Assembly (NCBI RefSeq): GCF_038738535.1
Contig: NZ_CP046128.1
Location: forward strand, 620,001-684,000
Source of the DNA: Bacillus pumilus
GTDB taxonomy: Bacteria; Bacillota; Bacilli; Bacillales; Bacillaceae
Direction of reading: 5' to 3'
DNA: 64,000 bases
Positions 11,522 to 21,400 of this stretch are shown piece after piece (position 1 is the stretch's first letter; every line of letters starts with the position of its first letter). Made by a program: the position numbers and the translations under genes. A model generated the notes under the pieces. It made no database searches, was not told the DNA's origin, and saw only the letters and a program-made list of their open reading frames with translations.

Positions 11522-14500
11522 TTGACTAGTAGTTTAGTATATTGGCCATTAACACATCCGCAGCGGCGCGTGATGAACATGGAAACATTTTATCCAGAAA
11601 CACCGATCAATCATATTGGCGGTATCATTTTCGTCAATGGGCCGTTGCAGCTTGATAAACTGAAGCAGGCCATTGCATCTTGTATCATGATGACAGAATC
11701 TCTTCGTCTCAAGCTAGTAGAGAAAGATGGTGAGACGCTTCAATACGTTGATCCAAACGCCGATAATCCAATTCCTGCCTATGAGTTTTCCACACATGAA
11801 GACATGCTAGAATGGGCCGAAAAAGCCTTCAAAACACCATTTCAATTAACAGAAACCCCTCTCGCCGAATTTGCTGTATTAAAAGTCGGTGAACAACAAT
11901 CCGGTTATTTCATCAAATGCCATCATACAGTAGCAGATGGATGGTCGATGAAAGTAATCATCGATAAAATTAGCCAGCTTTACACTGCTCTTACCCAAAG
12001 CTCCTCTATTGAACAAGAAGCAGATAATCATTCTGTATTTATTGTTAAAGAATCAAAATATATGAACTCCCCAAGATTTAAAAAAGATCAGCAATTTTGG
12101 AAAGAAGCATTATCTGATGTGTCTGATAGTTATTTGGTACAGGGAACTGACCAAATCAAAGGCCATCGGCACAGCCATTATCTTGATCGACAACTCTCAG
12201 AACGAATCTATGAATTTATAGATACCCATCATTGTTCAATCAACTCTTTATTTACTTTAGGACTCTTCGTTTATTTGCATAAAAGATACCAGCAAAAAGA
12301 TTTTATTATTGGGACGCCAGTTCTCAATCGTTCCGGACAAAAGGAAAAAGCCACGTCCGGTATGACCGTCAGTACAATGCCATATCGAATGAAGATTGAT
12401 CCTCATCTCTCTTTGTTAGAAAGTCTGACAGACGTTCAAAAAAGCTATAAGGCTTACTTCCTGCATCAGCGTTATCCCTATGATGCACTTGTCAAAGATT
12501 TAGAGCTTGCCAAAGCAGGATATAATCAGCTTTTTCAAATCTATATCAACTCCTACAGCACAAATATGGTGCAGGAGATGGAAGGATACAAAGTTGATTA
12601 CATAGAGCTTTACAATGGCTTCCAGCCATATGGCTTACAAGTTGCTGTGAAAGAATGGGATGAAAAAGGGCAAATCGAGCTTCAATATGACTACAAGATC
12701 TCAGATTACAGCAATGAAGACATCGACTTTCTACACGAAAGAATGCTTCTCTTTGTCGAAACCATACTCGCTCAGCCAAAGCAGCTGTTAAAAGACGTAC
12801 TTCTTATGACAGAAGACGAGGAACATCGAGAGCTATATCAATGGAACGACACAGGCGTGCTATTTCCACAGAAACAAAAAATCCATGAATTGATCACAGA
12901 CATGTCAAAGACTTCTCCTGATCGAATCGCGATTCAGGACGGATCTTGTATCATGACATACGGTGAACTTGAGAGAAAAACCAATCAAATGGCTCATTTC
13001 CTACAAACACATGGCTTACAGAGGCATGACTTTGTTGCAGTATGTATGAATCATTCACCAGAACTTATCGTGCTGCTGCTGGGGATTTTAAAGGCTGGAG
13101 GTGCATATGTGCCGATTGATCCTGAGTATCCGCAGGAACGCATTCAGTTTATTTTGGATGACAGCCAGGCAAAGCTGTTTTTCACAGATGACGCATCTGC
13201 ATACCATTTTAATGGCGATACGTACAATATCTACAACGTGTGGGATCAGTTGGATCAGTATGATGCGGTACATCCATTCAGTGGGGATGCTGAAGACGTC
13301 GCATATATGATTTATACGTCTGGCTCTACAGGCCAGCCAAAGGGAGTCATGATTGAGCACCGAAGCTTAGTGAACTATATCATGTCTGCCAAAACACACT
13401 ATACTGATTCATCAGATGATCATTTTGCCTTGTATTCATCTATTGCGTTTGATTTAACCGTGACATCCATTTATACGCCATTGGTCATTGGCAGTACAGT
13501 GGTGATCTATCGTCAAGAGGATCAGCCAGGCTTTTTATTAGAACATATTTTGTTTGATCAAAAAGCAAAGGTCATCAAGCTGACACCAGCTCATATGGCA
13601 CTATTAACAGATGCTGCACTGTCTCAATCAGTTGTGAAACGGATGATTGTGGGAGGAGAACAATTATCGACCGCTTTGGCCAAAAGAATCACAGAGGCAA
13701 GTGATGGAAGGATATCCATCTTTAATGAATATGGACCAACTGAAGCAACCGTCGGCTGTATGATTCATCAATTCCATCAAGAGGATGGAGGGACATCGGT
13801 GTCAATTGGTGTGCCAATGCCAAATACAGAGATTTATCTTTTAGATGAGAATCAGCAAGCCGTGCTGCCAGGGACAGTAGGAGAAATATATATTTCAGGC
13901 GCGGGTGTTGGAAGAGGATATTGGCAAAGACCTGATTTGCATGAATCGCGCTTTCTGCCCAATCCATTTGTAAGCGGTCGCCGCATGTATAGAACAGGTG
14001 ATATAGCCAAACGAGCAAATGATGGAAAGATTGATTACATTGGCAGGATTGATCATCAAATCAAGCTGCGAGGCTACCGGATTGAGCTGGGTGAAATTGA
14101 ACTTGCACTTATGGCACTTGAAGAAGTTGATAAAGCAGCTGTTATTGATCTAACCGATGCATCTGGAGAAAAACAGCTGGCTGCATATATTGAATTGAAA
14201 GAAAAAGAGCTGACGTCCTTTTTACTTAGAAAGAAATTATCAGATCAGCTTCCAGCTTATATGGTACCTGCCTATTTTGTTGTACTAGATGAACTCCCGC
14301 TTACTCAAAACGGAAAAATCAATCGGACAGCACTGCCTGATCCATTGCTGTCTCAAGTGGAAACAGCCGTTGAATGGTCCAAGGAAACAGCGGACATTGA
14401 AGAGATCATAGTAGATACAGCAAAAGACATCTTAGGGCATGAAACGATCGAACCGGCTGATCATTTTTATCAGCTTGGCGGTGATTCCATTAAGGCGATT

Positions 14501-15991
14501 CAATTTATTGCGAAGTTAAAAGACAAAGGACTCTATTTAAAAACCAAAGATCTTTTTACGTATCCCATTTTTAAAGAAATGGCACAAGTCGTTCAGCAGG
14601 AACCAGTCTTACATATTTCACAAGAGCAGGCTGCGGGCGATGTGAAATCGATCCCAATTATCGAATGGTTCTGGTCCCAGCGGTTAAAAGATGAACATTT
14701 TTGGCATCAATCCATCATTGTTCATTCAAAGAAAAAGATGGATGAAAGAATCGTGCAGGATGCTTTAAAAGAGCTGGTCATTCATCACGACGGATTAAGG
14801 TTAAAAGTACATGAGGCAACTAACACACTCTATTATGATGAAGACATTCATGATATTCCGCTGATGATACACGATTTCACGGCATTGTCAGAAGAGAATG
14901 TGGAAGAAGCGCTAAAAGATGTAGGGTGTCAGGTCAAGCAAAGGACTCATCTTTATCAAGGACCATTGATTCAGGCAGCGCTTTGTCAAACTGATTCTCA
15001 ATCACATCTCATTTTTGCCGCCCATCATCTTTTAGCTGATGGTATGTCATGGCAAATTCTTGTGGAGGACTTGATTCAATTATTGCATGCAGAGAAGGTT
15101 ACAGCAGAAATGCTTCCTTCTAAAACCCATTCCTATCAAACATTTACAGAGCGGATGAACCAGTATGCAGTATCAGAGGATGTAAAAGAGTCGTTCAGCT
15201 ATTGGCAAAAAGCGGTGCAGCATATTCAGCCTCTGTATCAAGTTTCTTCAAATGAGGGATATGTCAGAGACGAAGTCAAATTAACCAAGGCATTATCAGT
15301 GGAGCTCACGGATCAATTGATCAATCAAGCGAATCAAGCGTATCAAACGCAGCCTCACGAACTGTTAATTTCAGCCTTAACGCAAGCCTGTTATCAGCAA
15401 ACGAATCAAAAGCGGATTTCTTTGGAATTAGAAGGTCATGGCAGGGATGCTGTGGAGGAAGATATTGATGTATCTAGAACGTTCGGCTGGTTCACCACCA
15501 TGTACCCTGTGAATGTTCATGTGTCTGAATCTCTCTCAGATCACATACGGGCTGTCAAAGAAACGATACGTGAAGTGCCAAATAAAGGTGCAGACTATGG
15601 GCTGCTCTCACTCATCAATAGGCAGCTTCCTGATCATTCAGCGCCGCAATTACGCTTTAACTATCTAGGTGAAATTGATCAGGTGCTGAAACAATCATCT
15701 GATTATGAGATGACTTACTTTACATCGGGGATTGATTCGTCATTGGATAATCCGTTAACAACCGTCATCGATATGGTCGCTACCATCAAGGGCGGCCAGC
15801 TGATATTCCATCTTTCTTTTAGTGCAAAACAGCTGTGTGAAACAGACATGACGCGGCTATTACAAGAGGTAGAGCGGCAAATTGAGCGTTTGGTACAGCA
15901 TTGCTTAGAGAAAGAAGGAATCGAATTTACACCGTCTGATTTTGAAACAGTGGATATGTCTCTTGAAGAAATGGATTCATTATTTACATGA
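11522..15991 (+). CDS. amiA: AmiA, NRPS loading module C-A(Asn)-T-E that builds the N-acyl-D-Asn leader
   Basis: This is a 1489-residue NRPS. The starter condensation domain (about 1-435) has HHTVADG at 134-140. The adenylation domain (about 455-945) has TSGSTGQPKG near 595 and a by-eye code D-L-T-K-I-G-E-V-G-K, typical of asparagine. The carrier serine is S989 in LGGDS. The epimerase (about 1040-1480) has HHLLADG from 1168 and family motifs EGHGRD, GWFTTMYP, NKGADYG and FNYLGE. A first module starting with C and ending in E fits the prodrug loading modules ClbN and ZmaO: it would join a fatty acid to Asn and flip it to D-Asn. The start is TTG 11522 behind AGAGGTGG. The acidic tail SLEEMDSLF is a likely docking element for AmiI. 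Its stop overlaps amiB by four bases. Confidence 0.88.
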   Translation: MTSSLVYWPLTHPQRRVMNMETFYPETPINHIGGIIFVNGPLQLDKLKQAIASCIMMTESLRLKLVEKDGETLQYVDPNADNPIPAYEFSTHEDMLEWAEKAFKTPFQLTETPLAEFAVLKVGEQQSGYFIKCHHTVADGWSMKVIIDKISQLYTALTQSSSIEQEADNHSVFIVKESKYMNSPRFKKDQQFWKEALSDVSDSYLVQGTDQIKGHRHSHYLDRQLSERIYEFIDTHHCSINSLFTLGLFVYLHKRYQQKDFIIGTPVLNRSGQKEKATSGMTVSTMPYRMKIDPHLSLLESLTDVQKSYKAYFLHQRYPYDALVKDLELAKAGYNQLFQIYINSYSTNMVQEMEGYKVDYIELYNGFQPYGLQVAVKEWDEKGQIELQYDYKISDYSNEDIDFLHERMLLFVETILAQPKQLLKDVLLMTEDEEHRELYQWNDTGVLFPQKQKIHELITDMSKTSPDRIAIQDGSCIMTYGELERKTNQMAHFLQTHGLQRHDFVAVCMNHSPELIVLLLGILKAGGAYVPIDPEYPQERIQFILDDSQAKLFFTDDASAYHFNGDTYNIYNVWDQLDQYDAVHPFSGDAEDVAYMIYTSGSTGQPKGVMIEHRSLVNYIMSAKTHYTDSSDDHFALYSSIAFDLTVTSIYTPLVIGSTVVIYRQEDQPGFLLEHILFDQKAKVIKLTPAHMALLTDAALSQSVVKRMIVGGEQLSTALAKRITEASDGRISIFNEYGPTEATVGCMIHQFHQEDGGTSVSIGVPMPNTEIYLLDENQQAVLPGTVGEIYISGAGVGRGYWQRPDLHESRFLPNPFVSGRRMYRTGDIAKRANDGKIDYIGRIDHQIKLRGYRIELGEIELALMALEEVDKAAVIDLTDASGEKQLAAYIELKEKELTSFLLRKKLSDQLPAYMVPAYFVVLDELPLTQNGKINRTALPDPLLSQVETAVEWSKETADIEEIIVDTAKDILGHETIEPADHFYQLGGDSIKAIQFIAKLKDKGLYLKTKDLFTYPIFKEMAQVVQQEPVLHISQEQAAGDVKSIPIIEWFWSQRLKDEHFWHQSIIVHSKKKMDERIVQDALKELVIHHDGLRLKVHEATNTLYYDEDIHDIPLMIHDFTALSEENVEEALKDVGCQVKQRTHLYQGPLIQAALCQTDSQSHLIFAAHHLLADGMSWQILVEDLIQLLHAEKVTAEMLPSKTHSYQTFTERMNQYAVSEDVKESFSYWQKAVQHIQPLYQVSSNEGYVRDEVKLTKALSVELTDQLINQANQAYQTQPHELLISALTQACYQQTNQKRISLELEGHGRDAVEEDIDVSRTFGWFTTMYPVNVHVSESLSDHIRAVKETIREVPNKGADYGLLSLINRQLPDHSAPQLRFNYLGEIDQVLKQSSDYEMTYFTSGIDSSLDNPLTTVIDMVATIKGGQLIFHLSFSAKQLCETDMTRLLQEVERQIERLVQHCLEKEGIEFTPSDFETVDMSLEEMDSLFT

Positions 15992-17529
15992 GGAAAAATC
16001 AGCATGTTATCTACATGTCATGTTTATTAGCGGTCTTATGGATAAGCAGCTTTGCTGGGGGGACACATGCAAAAGCAGTGATTTCACCTAAAGCCATTGA
16101 TCAAGTGATAGAGGAACAGATGAAGCTTGGGCGCATTCCAGGCATGTCCGCTGTGGTTGTGAAAAAGGACGAAGTGGTGTACCAAAAAGGCTTTGGTTAT
16201 GCGGATCGAAAGAAAAAGGAGCAAGTGACAGCCAGTACTTTCTTTGAAATTGGTTCTACATCAAAGGCGTTTACCGCCCTTGCTATTGTGGAGTTAGAGA
16301 AGCAAGGAAAACTTCATATAAAAGATCCAGTGAGCAGCTATATTCCAGGTTTTTTTCCAACATACCATGGAAAGCCTCAGCGTTTGACGGTGGAGCAATT
16401 AATGCATCACACAAGCGGCATTCCCTTTCAATCCATTGCGCTTATCCAGCCTGATACTGCAAAGGATGCGCTGAAAAAAACAGTTCATCAGCTGAAATCA
16501 ATCGAGCTTAATCGCAAGCCAGGCAGCTCCTTTGAATATGCCACCATCAACTATGATGTCCTTGGTCTCATCATTGAAAATGTAACAGGAACGTCGTATG
16601 AGGCTTATATGAAAGAACTGTTTAAAAGGCATCACCTTGACCAAACGGAGGCTGGGCTAAAACGCATGAAGTCTGGTGTTGTCTCAGAAGGATTTAAACT
16701 GCAATTCCTTGCTCCGCATGCTTATGAAGCACCAGAATATCGAGGCAACACCCCTGCAGGCTATATTGTGATGAATAGTCAGGATGTGGGGACTTGGCTG
16801 CAATATCAATTGACCGATTCAACTTGGTCTCGTTTTGTAAAAAATCCGGATCACTTAACTGTGAATGTCCCAGATGAAGGGAAGCATGTCTATTACAATG
16901 CCGGCTGGTATATAGAAAAGGCGCATGGGCAGGTGGACTCGCTTTTTCATGCAGGCTCTAACCCAAACTATTCATCATTTTTTCTGATCCAGCCAAAAGA
17001 AGATATTGCTATCGGAGTGTTAGCAAATATGAATAGCAGCTACACCGAGCAAACGGCACGTCTTATTGCCAATACGATCGCGGGTACAAATGAAGAAGCA
17101 GAGTCATCAATAGATCCATTTCAGCTCATTGATCAATTGAGTTTAGCAGCGACATGTCTTTTTATTTTGCTGCAAATGGTGTCTATCGTTCGTTTTATCA
17201 AGTGGAGGAAGCGTGTAAGAAACGGCGCTTTAGTTCGCAGAGACATGTCACTTGGCGTCTGGCTGAAAAGCATCGGCTGGGTGCTGCTGCTAATTGGGAT
17301 ATTGCTCCTGCCAATGATTCTTTCGCAGCTAGCCTTTAATGGGCTGCCTTGGAAAATGACTTTTATATGGGGACCTTCCTCTCTCATTGAATTAGCGATT
17401 TCTTATTATTTGTTTTTCATTTGGTTTTGTACGATTGGTTTCATCAAAGGATTTATGGTGACATCTACTGCTGGAAAGAGAGGAAAAAAAGATGACCGTC
17501 AAACAGATTTCGGGCATTCATCCTTATAA
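15988..17529 (+). CDS. amiB: AmiB, membrane-bound prodrug-activating D-Asn peptidase (ClbP/ZmaM type)
   Basis: This 513-residue serine hydrolase of the beta-lactamase/AmpC-like peptidase family has an N-terminal signal helix (about 8-28). The outward-facing catalytic domain has the nucleophile motif STSK (S90, K93), tyrosine Y184 and an HAG motif at 321-323. The usual YxN box reads Y-A-T here. Three C-terminal membrane helices follow, at about 378-400, 424-446 and 461-483. Signal, catalytic domain and three helices together are the layout of ClbP (colibactin) and ZmaM (zwittermicin), which remove an N-acyl-D-Asn leader outside the cytoplasm. With the C-A(Asn)-T-E AmiA next door, it should cleave pre-amicoumacin to the active drug. 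It overlaps amiA by four bases and amiC by 38. Confidence 0.87.
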   Translation: MRKNQHVIYMSCLLAVLWISSFAGGTHAKAVISPKAIDQVIEEQMKLGRIPGMSAVVVKKDEVVYQKGFGYADRKKKEQVTASTFFEIGSTSKAFTALAIVELEKQGKLHIKDPVSSYIPGFFPTYHGKPQRLTVEQLMHHTSGIPFQSIALIQPDTAKDALKKTVHQLKSIELNRKPGSSFEYATINYDVLGLIIENVTGTSYEAYMKELFKRHHLDQTEAGLKRMKSGVVSEGFKLQFLAPHAYEAPEYRGNTPAGYIVMNSQDVGTWLQYQLTDSTWSRFVKNPDHLTVNVPDEGKHVYYNAGWYIEKAHGQVDSLFHAGSNPNYSSFFLIQPKEDIAIGVLANMNSSYTEQTARLIANTIAGTNEEAESSIDPFQLIDQLSLAATCLFILLQMVSIVRFIKWRKRVRNGALVRRDMSLGVWLKSIGWVLLLIGILLLPMILSQLAFNGLPWKMTFIWGPSSLIELAISYYLFFIWFCTIGFIKGFMVTSTAGKRGKKDDRQTDFGHSSL

Positions 17530-18472
17530 TGATTTGTTTTATCGAAGCTGTTTCTTCAATTGCTTTTTTCCAATTGTGAAGCTGCATGATCAAGAAGTCG
17601 CTCCATACTTATTAAATGATCAATTTGCCTATGGGCTTACAGATGACGGCTTGCTGCAGATTGACTGGATGTCGGCACACGATCCAGAAAAGATTATGAA
17701 TTTACAAGGCATTCAAGTTGAAAAAATGACGTATTGTGTCAATCTCATTGAAAAGGTCAAACAAGATGTGACGTGTGACCGCCCTGTGATTGTTTGGGTA
17801 GACCCTTACGTTCAGAGAGGCAGAAAAGAGTATTTGACAACCCATAGCCGTCATTCAATTTTAATTACGGGTTTCGATGAAAATCAGCAAACATTTCAAG
17901 TATTAGAGAATCGGCATTTAGATAATTTGTCTTATGAGCATCAAGTGCTGTCATTTAAAGATGTACAGAAAGGGTATGACACCTTTCATGATCATTTTCA
18001 GCCGAATGATCAATTTCATTCTTATGCGTCCTTCTACTTTGAACCGGACAAGCTCTCGACTGAATTATTTGATCAAAAAACGACTTATTTCCTGAGAAAT
18101 ATGCATGGTCAGATAGACGTAATCGAAAAAGGAATTACAGCTCTTGAAACATTTTATGAGCAATTTCCGCAATGGGATGATATCGAGAAGCTCGTGGCGT
18201 CTTTCAATCAGATCATCAATACGAAGAAAGTGGAGCTGTATCGGCTGAATCTCATCAAAGGCGATCTACCTGAGCTGGTGGGATGGATGGAACGTATTGT
18301 ATCAGAATGGGAGAAAGCGAGGCATCAGGCAGCAAAACTCCTTTTCTCAGGTGAGATGTCTAGTAGGTACCAAGCCAATATCAAAGCTTCTTTAGAACAA
18401 ATCATTCATGATGAAAAACACTGGCTGGAAGCGTTGGCAATCAAATGCAAAAGGAAGTGTGGCGTGTCGTGA
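17492..18472 (+). CDS. amiC: AmiC, BtrH-like acyltransferase/cysteine-peptidase-fold protein
   Basis: This is a 326-residue soluble protein. Its N-terminal half resembles the BtrH N-terminal domain, a papain-like fold. BtrH moves an acyl group from a carrier protein to an amine in butirosin synthesis. C20 and C24 lie in SCFFNC, HSRH ends at H121 before SILITGFD, and WVDPY at about 90 may carry the acidic residue. The C-terminal half is helical, as in the DUF4872 partner domain. The role in this pathway is not obvious from the sequence; acyl transfer or release at a carrier protein is the natural guess. It overlaps amiB by 38 bases, with AGAGAGGA before the ATG. Confidence 0.6.
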   Translation: MTVKQISGIHPYNDLFYRSCFFNCFFPIVKLHDQEVAPYLLNDQFAYGLTDDGLLQIDWMSAHDPEKIMNLQGIQVEKMTYCVNLIEKVKQDVTCDRPVIVWVDPYVQRGRKEYLTTHSRHSILITGFDENQQTFQVLENRHLDNLSYEHQVLSFKDVQKGYDTFHDHFQPNDQFHSYASFYFEPDKLSTELFDQKTTYFLRNMHGQIDVIEKGITALETFYEQFPQWDDIEKLVASFNQIINTKKVELYRLNLIKGDLPELVGWMERIVSEWEKARHQAAKLLFSGEMSSRYQANIKASLEQIIHDEKHWLEALAIKCKRKCGVS

Positions 18473-19179
18473 AGTTATTTTGCTTACCGTACGCAGGTGG
18501 GGCAAGTACCGTATTCAGTACGTGGAAATCTTATATAGACCAGTCGATAGAAATTCATGCCCTTGAACTCCCTGGGCACGGGACAAGAATGACAGAGCCT
18601 GTTCTAACCGATTTACAGCAGGTCGCAGATGATCTTTATGTACAGGCGTCCTCCTCTTTAAAAGAAGGAGAGCCCTATGCCATTTTCGGTCATAGCATGG
18701 GAGCCGTCCTTGCGTATGAATTACAAAAAAGAATGAAAACAAGGTTAAACAAAGAGCCTGTCCATGTCTTTTATTCTGGGCGCTTTCCACCACATATTCC
18801 AGAAAAGAAAGTCTATCATCAACTGTCAGATTCCAAACTAAAAGAGGCGATCATTGCGATGGGAGGCGTTCCTGAGGAACTTGCCGATAACCATGCAGTG
18901 CTTGATTTCTTTCTGCCGATTTTAAGAGCAGACTTTCAGCTTTTGGAGACCTATCTGTGTGATGAAGTCGTTCCAGCTGCTTGTCCAATTTCTATTTTTT
19001 ATGGTACACGTGATTTGCCTTCTGTGCTGTTCGATTTAGACGATTGGGATCAATATACAAGCGAAGATTGTGCGTTTTTTGAATTCGATGGAGATCACTT
19101 TTTTATTCATTCATTAACAAATGAAGTCGTAGAAAAAATCAATGTCATTTTAAAGCGAATTGGAGTGTTGGAGAAATGA
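18469..19179 (+). CDS. amiD: AmiD, type II thioesterase
   Basis: This is a 236-residue alpha/beta hydrolase of the type II thioesterase family, which clears wrongly charged carrier proteins in NRPS/PKS lines. It begins KLFCLPYAGGAS, the family's usual start. The nucleophile is S76 in GHSMG and the catalytic histidine is H210 in GDHFF. The GTG at 18469 overlaps the amiC stop (GTGA) and gives the normal family N-terminus; an in-frame ATG at 18445 would add eight residues. Because no megasynthase in the cluster ends in a thioesterase domain, AmiD could also take part in final release; that is inference. Confidence 0.85.
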   Translation: MKLFCLPYAGGASTVFSTWKSYIDQSIEIHALELPGHGTRMTEPVLTDLQQVADDLYVQASSSLKEGEPYAIFGHSMGAVLAYELQKRMKTRLNKEPVHVFYSGRFPPHIPEKKVYHQLSDSKLKEAIIAMGGVPEELADNHAVLDFFLPILRADFQLLETYLCDEVVPAACPISIFYGTRDLPSVLFDLDDWDQYTSEDCAFFEFDGDHFFIHSLTNEVVEKINVILKRIGVLEK

Positions 19180-20033
19180 ACACGAAGCACGTAGGTGTGA
19201 TTGGAGCAGGTGTGATGGGGGCTGATATGGCATTAGACCTTTCAGCAAATGGCTATCAAGTCACATTAGTTGATGTCACAGAAGAAAAACTAAATGAAGC
19301 GCTGGAAAAAATCAAGAAGACCTATCAACTGGTTCAATTTGTGAGAAAGAAGAAAATCTCATTGTCTTTAGAAGATGTATTGTCTCAAATCCAGCTGTCA
19401 ACTTCACTTGAAGGCTTACATGACGCGCATATCGTCATTGAAAATGTGACGGAAGATTGGGAGATTAAAAGACCCATTTATGAAGAGCTGCGAGATATTT
19501 GTGCGAAAGAAACCATCTATTTTGTAAACACGAGCTGTATTTCGATTACAAAGGTAGGGTCCCTTATGCATCACCCTGAGAAGGTCATTGGGGCGCACTT
19601 TATGAACCCTGTTCCTCTTAAAGCGTTGGTTGAAGTGATTAGAGGAAAAGCAACTTCTGATGACACAGTTGAAACCGCAAAAGGTTTCTTGAAATCGTTT
19701 GATAAAACACCTGTTGTGGTGCATGATTTTCCGGGATTTGTTTCCAACCGTGTGCTTATGCTGACAATCAACGAAGCGATTTGGGCGGTGCAAGATCAAG
19801 TCGCCACACCAGCAGATGTCGATAAAATTTTCCGTGGGGGTTTCGGCCATAAAATGGGACCACTTGCGACAGGGGACTTAATTGGACTTGATACGATTTT
19901 GAATTCATTGCTTGTTTTATACGAGAGCTACAAAGATCCGAAGTTCCGTCCATGTCCTCTACTTGTCAAAATGGTCGACGCAGGCGAGTACGGCAAAAAA
20001 TCAGGTAAAGGCTTTTTCCAATATGACATGTGA
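19176..20033 (+). CDS. amiE: AmiE, 3-hydroxyacyl-ACP dehydrogenase for hydroxymalonyl-ACP
   Basis: This is a 285-residue NAD-dependent 3-hydroxyacyl-CoA dehydrogenase family protein. The dinucleotide loop is VIGAGVMGADM at the N-terminus. The signature region has NTSCISIT, GAHFMNPVP and a C-terminal domain with FPGFVSNRVLM. In zwittermicin (ZmaG) and methoxymalonyl pathways a homologue oxidises glyceryl-ACP at C3 as a step towards hydroxymalonyl-ACP. It overlaps the amiD stop by four bases and is followed by the three other genes of that extender pathway. No O-methyltransferase gene is present, so the product should stay hydroxymalonyl rather than methoxymalonyl. Confidence 0.88.
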   Translation: MNTKHVGVIGAGVMGADMALDLSANGYQVTLVDVTEEKLNEALEKIKKTYQLVQFVRKKKISLSLEDVLSQIQLSTSLEGLHDAHIVIENVTEDWEIKRPIYEELRDICAKETIYFVNTSCISITKVGSLMHHPEKVIGAHFMNPVPLKALVEVIRGKATSDDTVETAKGFLKSFDKTPVVVHDFPGFVSNRVLMLTINEAIWAVQDQVATPADVDKIFRGGFGHKMGPLATGDLIGLDTILNSLLVLYESYKDPKFRPCPLLVKMVDAGEYGKKSGKGFFQYDM

Positions 20034-20047
20034 GAGGAGAAAAACAA

Positions 20048-21103
20048 ATGGCTAAGCAAATCAAGTGTGTTGTCTGGGATTTAGATCATACATTATGGGA
20101 TGGAATTTTACTTGAATCAGATGAAGTGATGTTAAAGCCTTCGATGAAGGAAGTGCTAACAGAATTAGATGAGCGCGGTATCCTTCTTTCTATTGCAAGC
20201 CGGAATGATGAAGCAGCCGTGAGGGAAAAGCTCTCCGCCTTTGGGATCGAGCATTTCTTTCTCTATCCAGAGATTCATTGGAATGCCAAATCTAGTTCTT
20301 TAGAGAGAATCAGCGAGCGCCTAAATATTCATAAAGATACCATTCTCTTTATTGATGATCAGCCATTTGAACGAGAGGAAGTGAAGGCTGTTCATCCAGA
20401 GATTACGTGCTGGGATGCAGTGGATTATATGTCATTACTCACTGATGATCGGCTGCGTCCAGTCTTTATCACAGAAGATGCCAGACGACGCAGAAGAATG
20501 TATTTAGAAGCGGACCAAAGGCAGCAGGAAGAAGAGAAATATGAAGGGCCGCCTGAGAAATTCTTGGCGTCTTTACATATGAAATTCGTGATTTCAGAAG
20601 CAGGAGAACAAGACCTCCAGCGAGCTGAAGAACTGACCGTCCGTACCAATCAATTAAATGCGAGCGGGAAAACCTATGATTATGAAGAACTTGATTTCTT
20701 CCGTCAATCAGATTCTCACTTGCTGCTTGTCTGTGAACTTGAAGATAAATTCGGTTCCTATGGAAAAATTGGACTCTCATTAATAGAAGAAACAGGCGAC
20801 ACCTGGCATGTCAAACTGCTGCTTATGTCTTGCCGCGTCATGTCTCGTGGTGTCGGGACCATTTTACTCACAACGATTTTGCAAGAAGCGAAAAAGCGAG
20901 GAAAGCGCCTTGTGGCTGACTTTAAACAAACCGACCGAAACCGCATGATGTATATCACATACAAGTTTGCGAATTTCAAAGAAATCGAGAAGGGGGAGGA
21001 TGGCTATATCTTGTTTGAAAATGATTTAAGCATGATTCAGCCTTTCCCAGAATACGTAGATGTCAATATTGAATTAAATCAGAAAGATCCAGCCAAACAA
21101 TAA
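20048..21103 (+). CDS. amiF: AmiF, FkbH-like HAD protein that loads glycerate on ACP
   Basis: This is a 351-residue FkbH-family protein. The HAD motif D11-L-D13-H-T15 lies in VVWDLDHTLWDG. The second half, from about 180, has the GNAT-like part with LLLMSCRVMSRGVG. FkbH enzymes take 1,3-bisphosphoglycerate, remove a phosphate and place the glyceryl group on a discrete ACP, here AmiG. ATG 20048 follows GAGAGGAG at a good distance; an in-frame GTG at 20030 overlaps the amiE stop but has no site of its own. It lacks the SGNH-like N-terminal part seen in the second FkbH copy inside AmiM. Confidence 0.88.
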   Translation: MAKQIKCVVWDLDHTLWDGILLESDEVMLKPSMKEVLTELDERGILLSIASRNDEAAVREKLSAFGIEHFFLYPEIHWNAKSSSLERISERLNIHKDTILFIDDQPFEREEVKAVHPEITCWDAVDYMSLLTDDRLRPVFITEDARRRRRMYLEADQRQQEEEKYEGPPEKFLASLHMKFVISEAGEQDLQRAEELTVRTNQLNASGKTYDYEELDFFRQSDSHLLLVCELEDKFGSYGKIGLSLIEETGDTWHVKLLLMSCRVMSRGVGTILLTTILQEAKKRGKRLVADFKQTDRNRMMYITYKFANFKEIEKGEDGYILFENDLSMIQPFPEYVDVNIELNQKDPAKQ

Positions 21104-21130
21104 AAAAGCGAAAAGCGAGGAGATTAAATC

Positions 21131-21400
21131 ATGAACCTACACGAACAAGTAAGAGCCTATATCGAGCAAAACCTAGTGGTATTTGATGAGGAAATTGAGC
21201 TTGGAAATGATGATCATATTTTTGAACAAGGCTTTGTCAATTCTCTATTTGCGATGAAACTAGTGAACTATATCGAACATGATTTTCACTTCCAATTAGA
21301 TAACGAAGACCTCGACATTGCTCATTTTAGTACGGTCAATCGCATTGTCGCCTTAATTGAGAGAAAACAACAGGGGGCCGCTCTTCATGAAAACAGCTGA
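21131..21400 (+). CDS. amiG: AmiG, discrete acyl carrier protein for hydroxymalonyl-ACP
   Basis: This is an 89-residue carrier protein. The phosphopantetheine serine is S38 in FVNSLF, the form seen in glyceryl/methoxymalonyl carrier proteins rather than DSL or GGxS. It carries the glyceryl unit from AmiF through oxidation by AmiE and AmiH, then delivers hydroxymalonyl to the AT of AmiI. Its end overlaps amiH by 14 bases, so the two are translationally coupled. Confidence 0.87.
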   Translation: MNLHEQVRAYIEQNLVVFDEEIELGNDDHIFEQGFVNSLFAMKLVNYIEHDFHFQLDNEDLDIAHFSTVNRIVALIERKQQGAALHENS

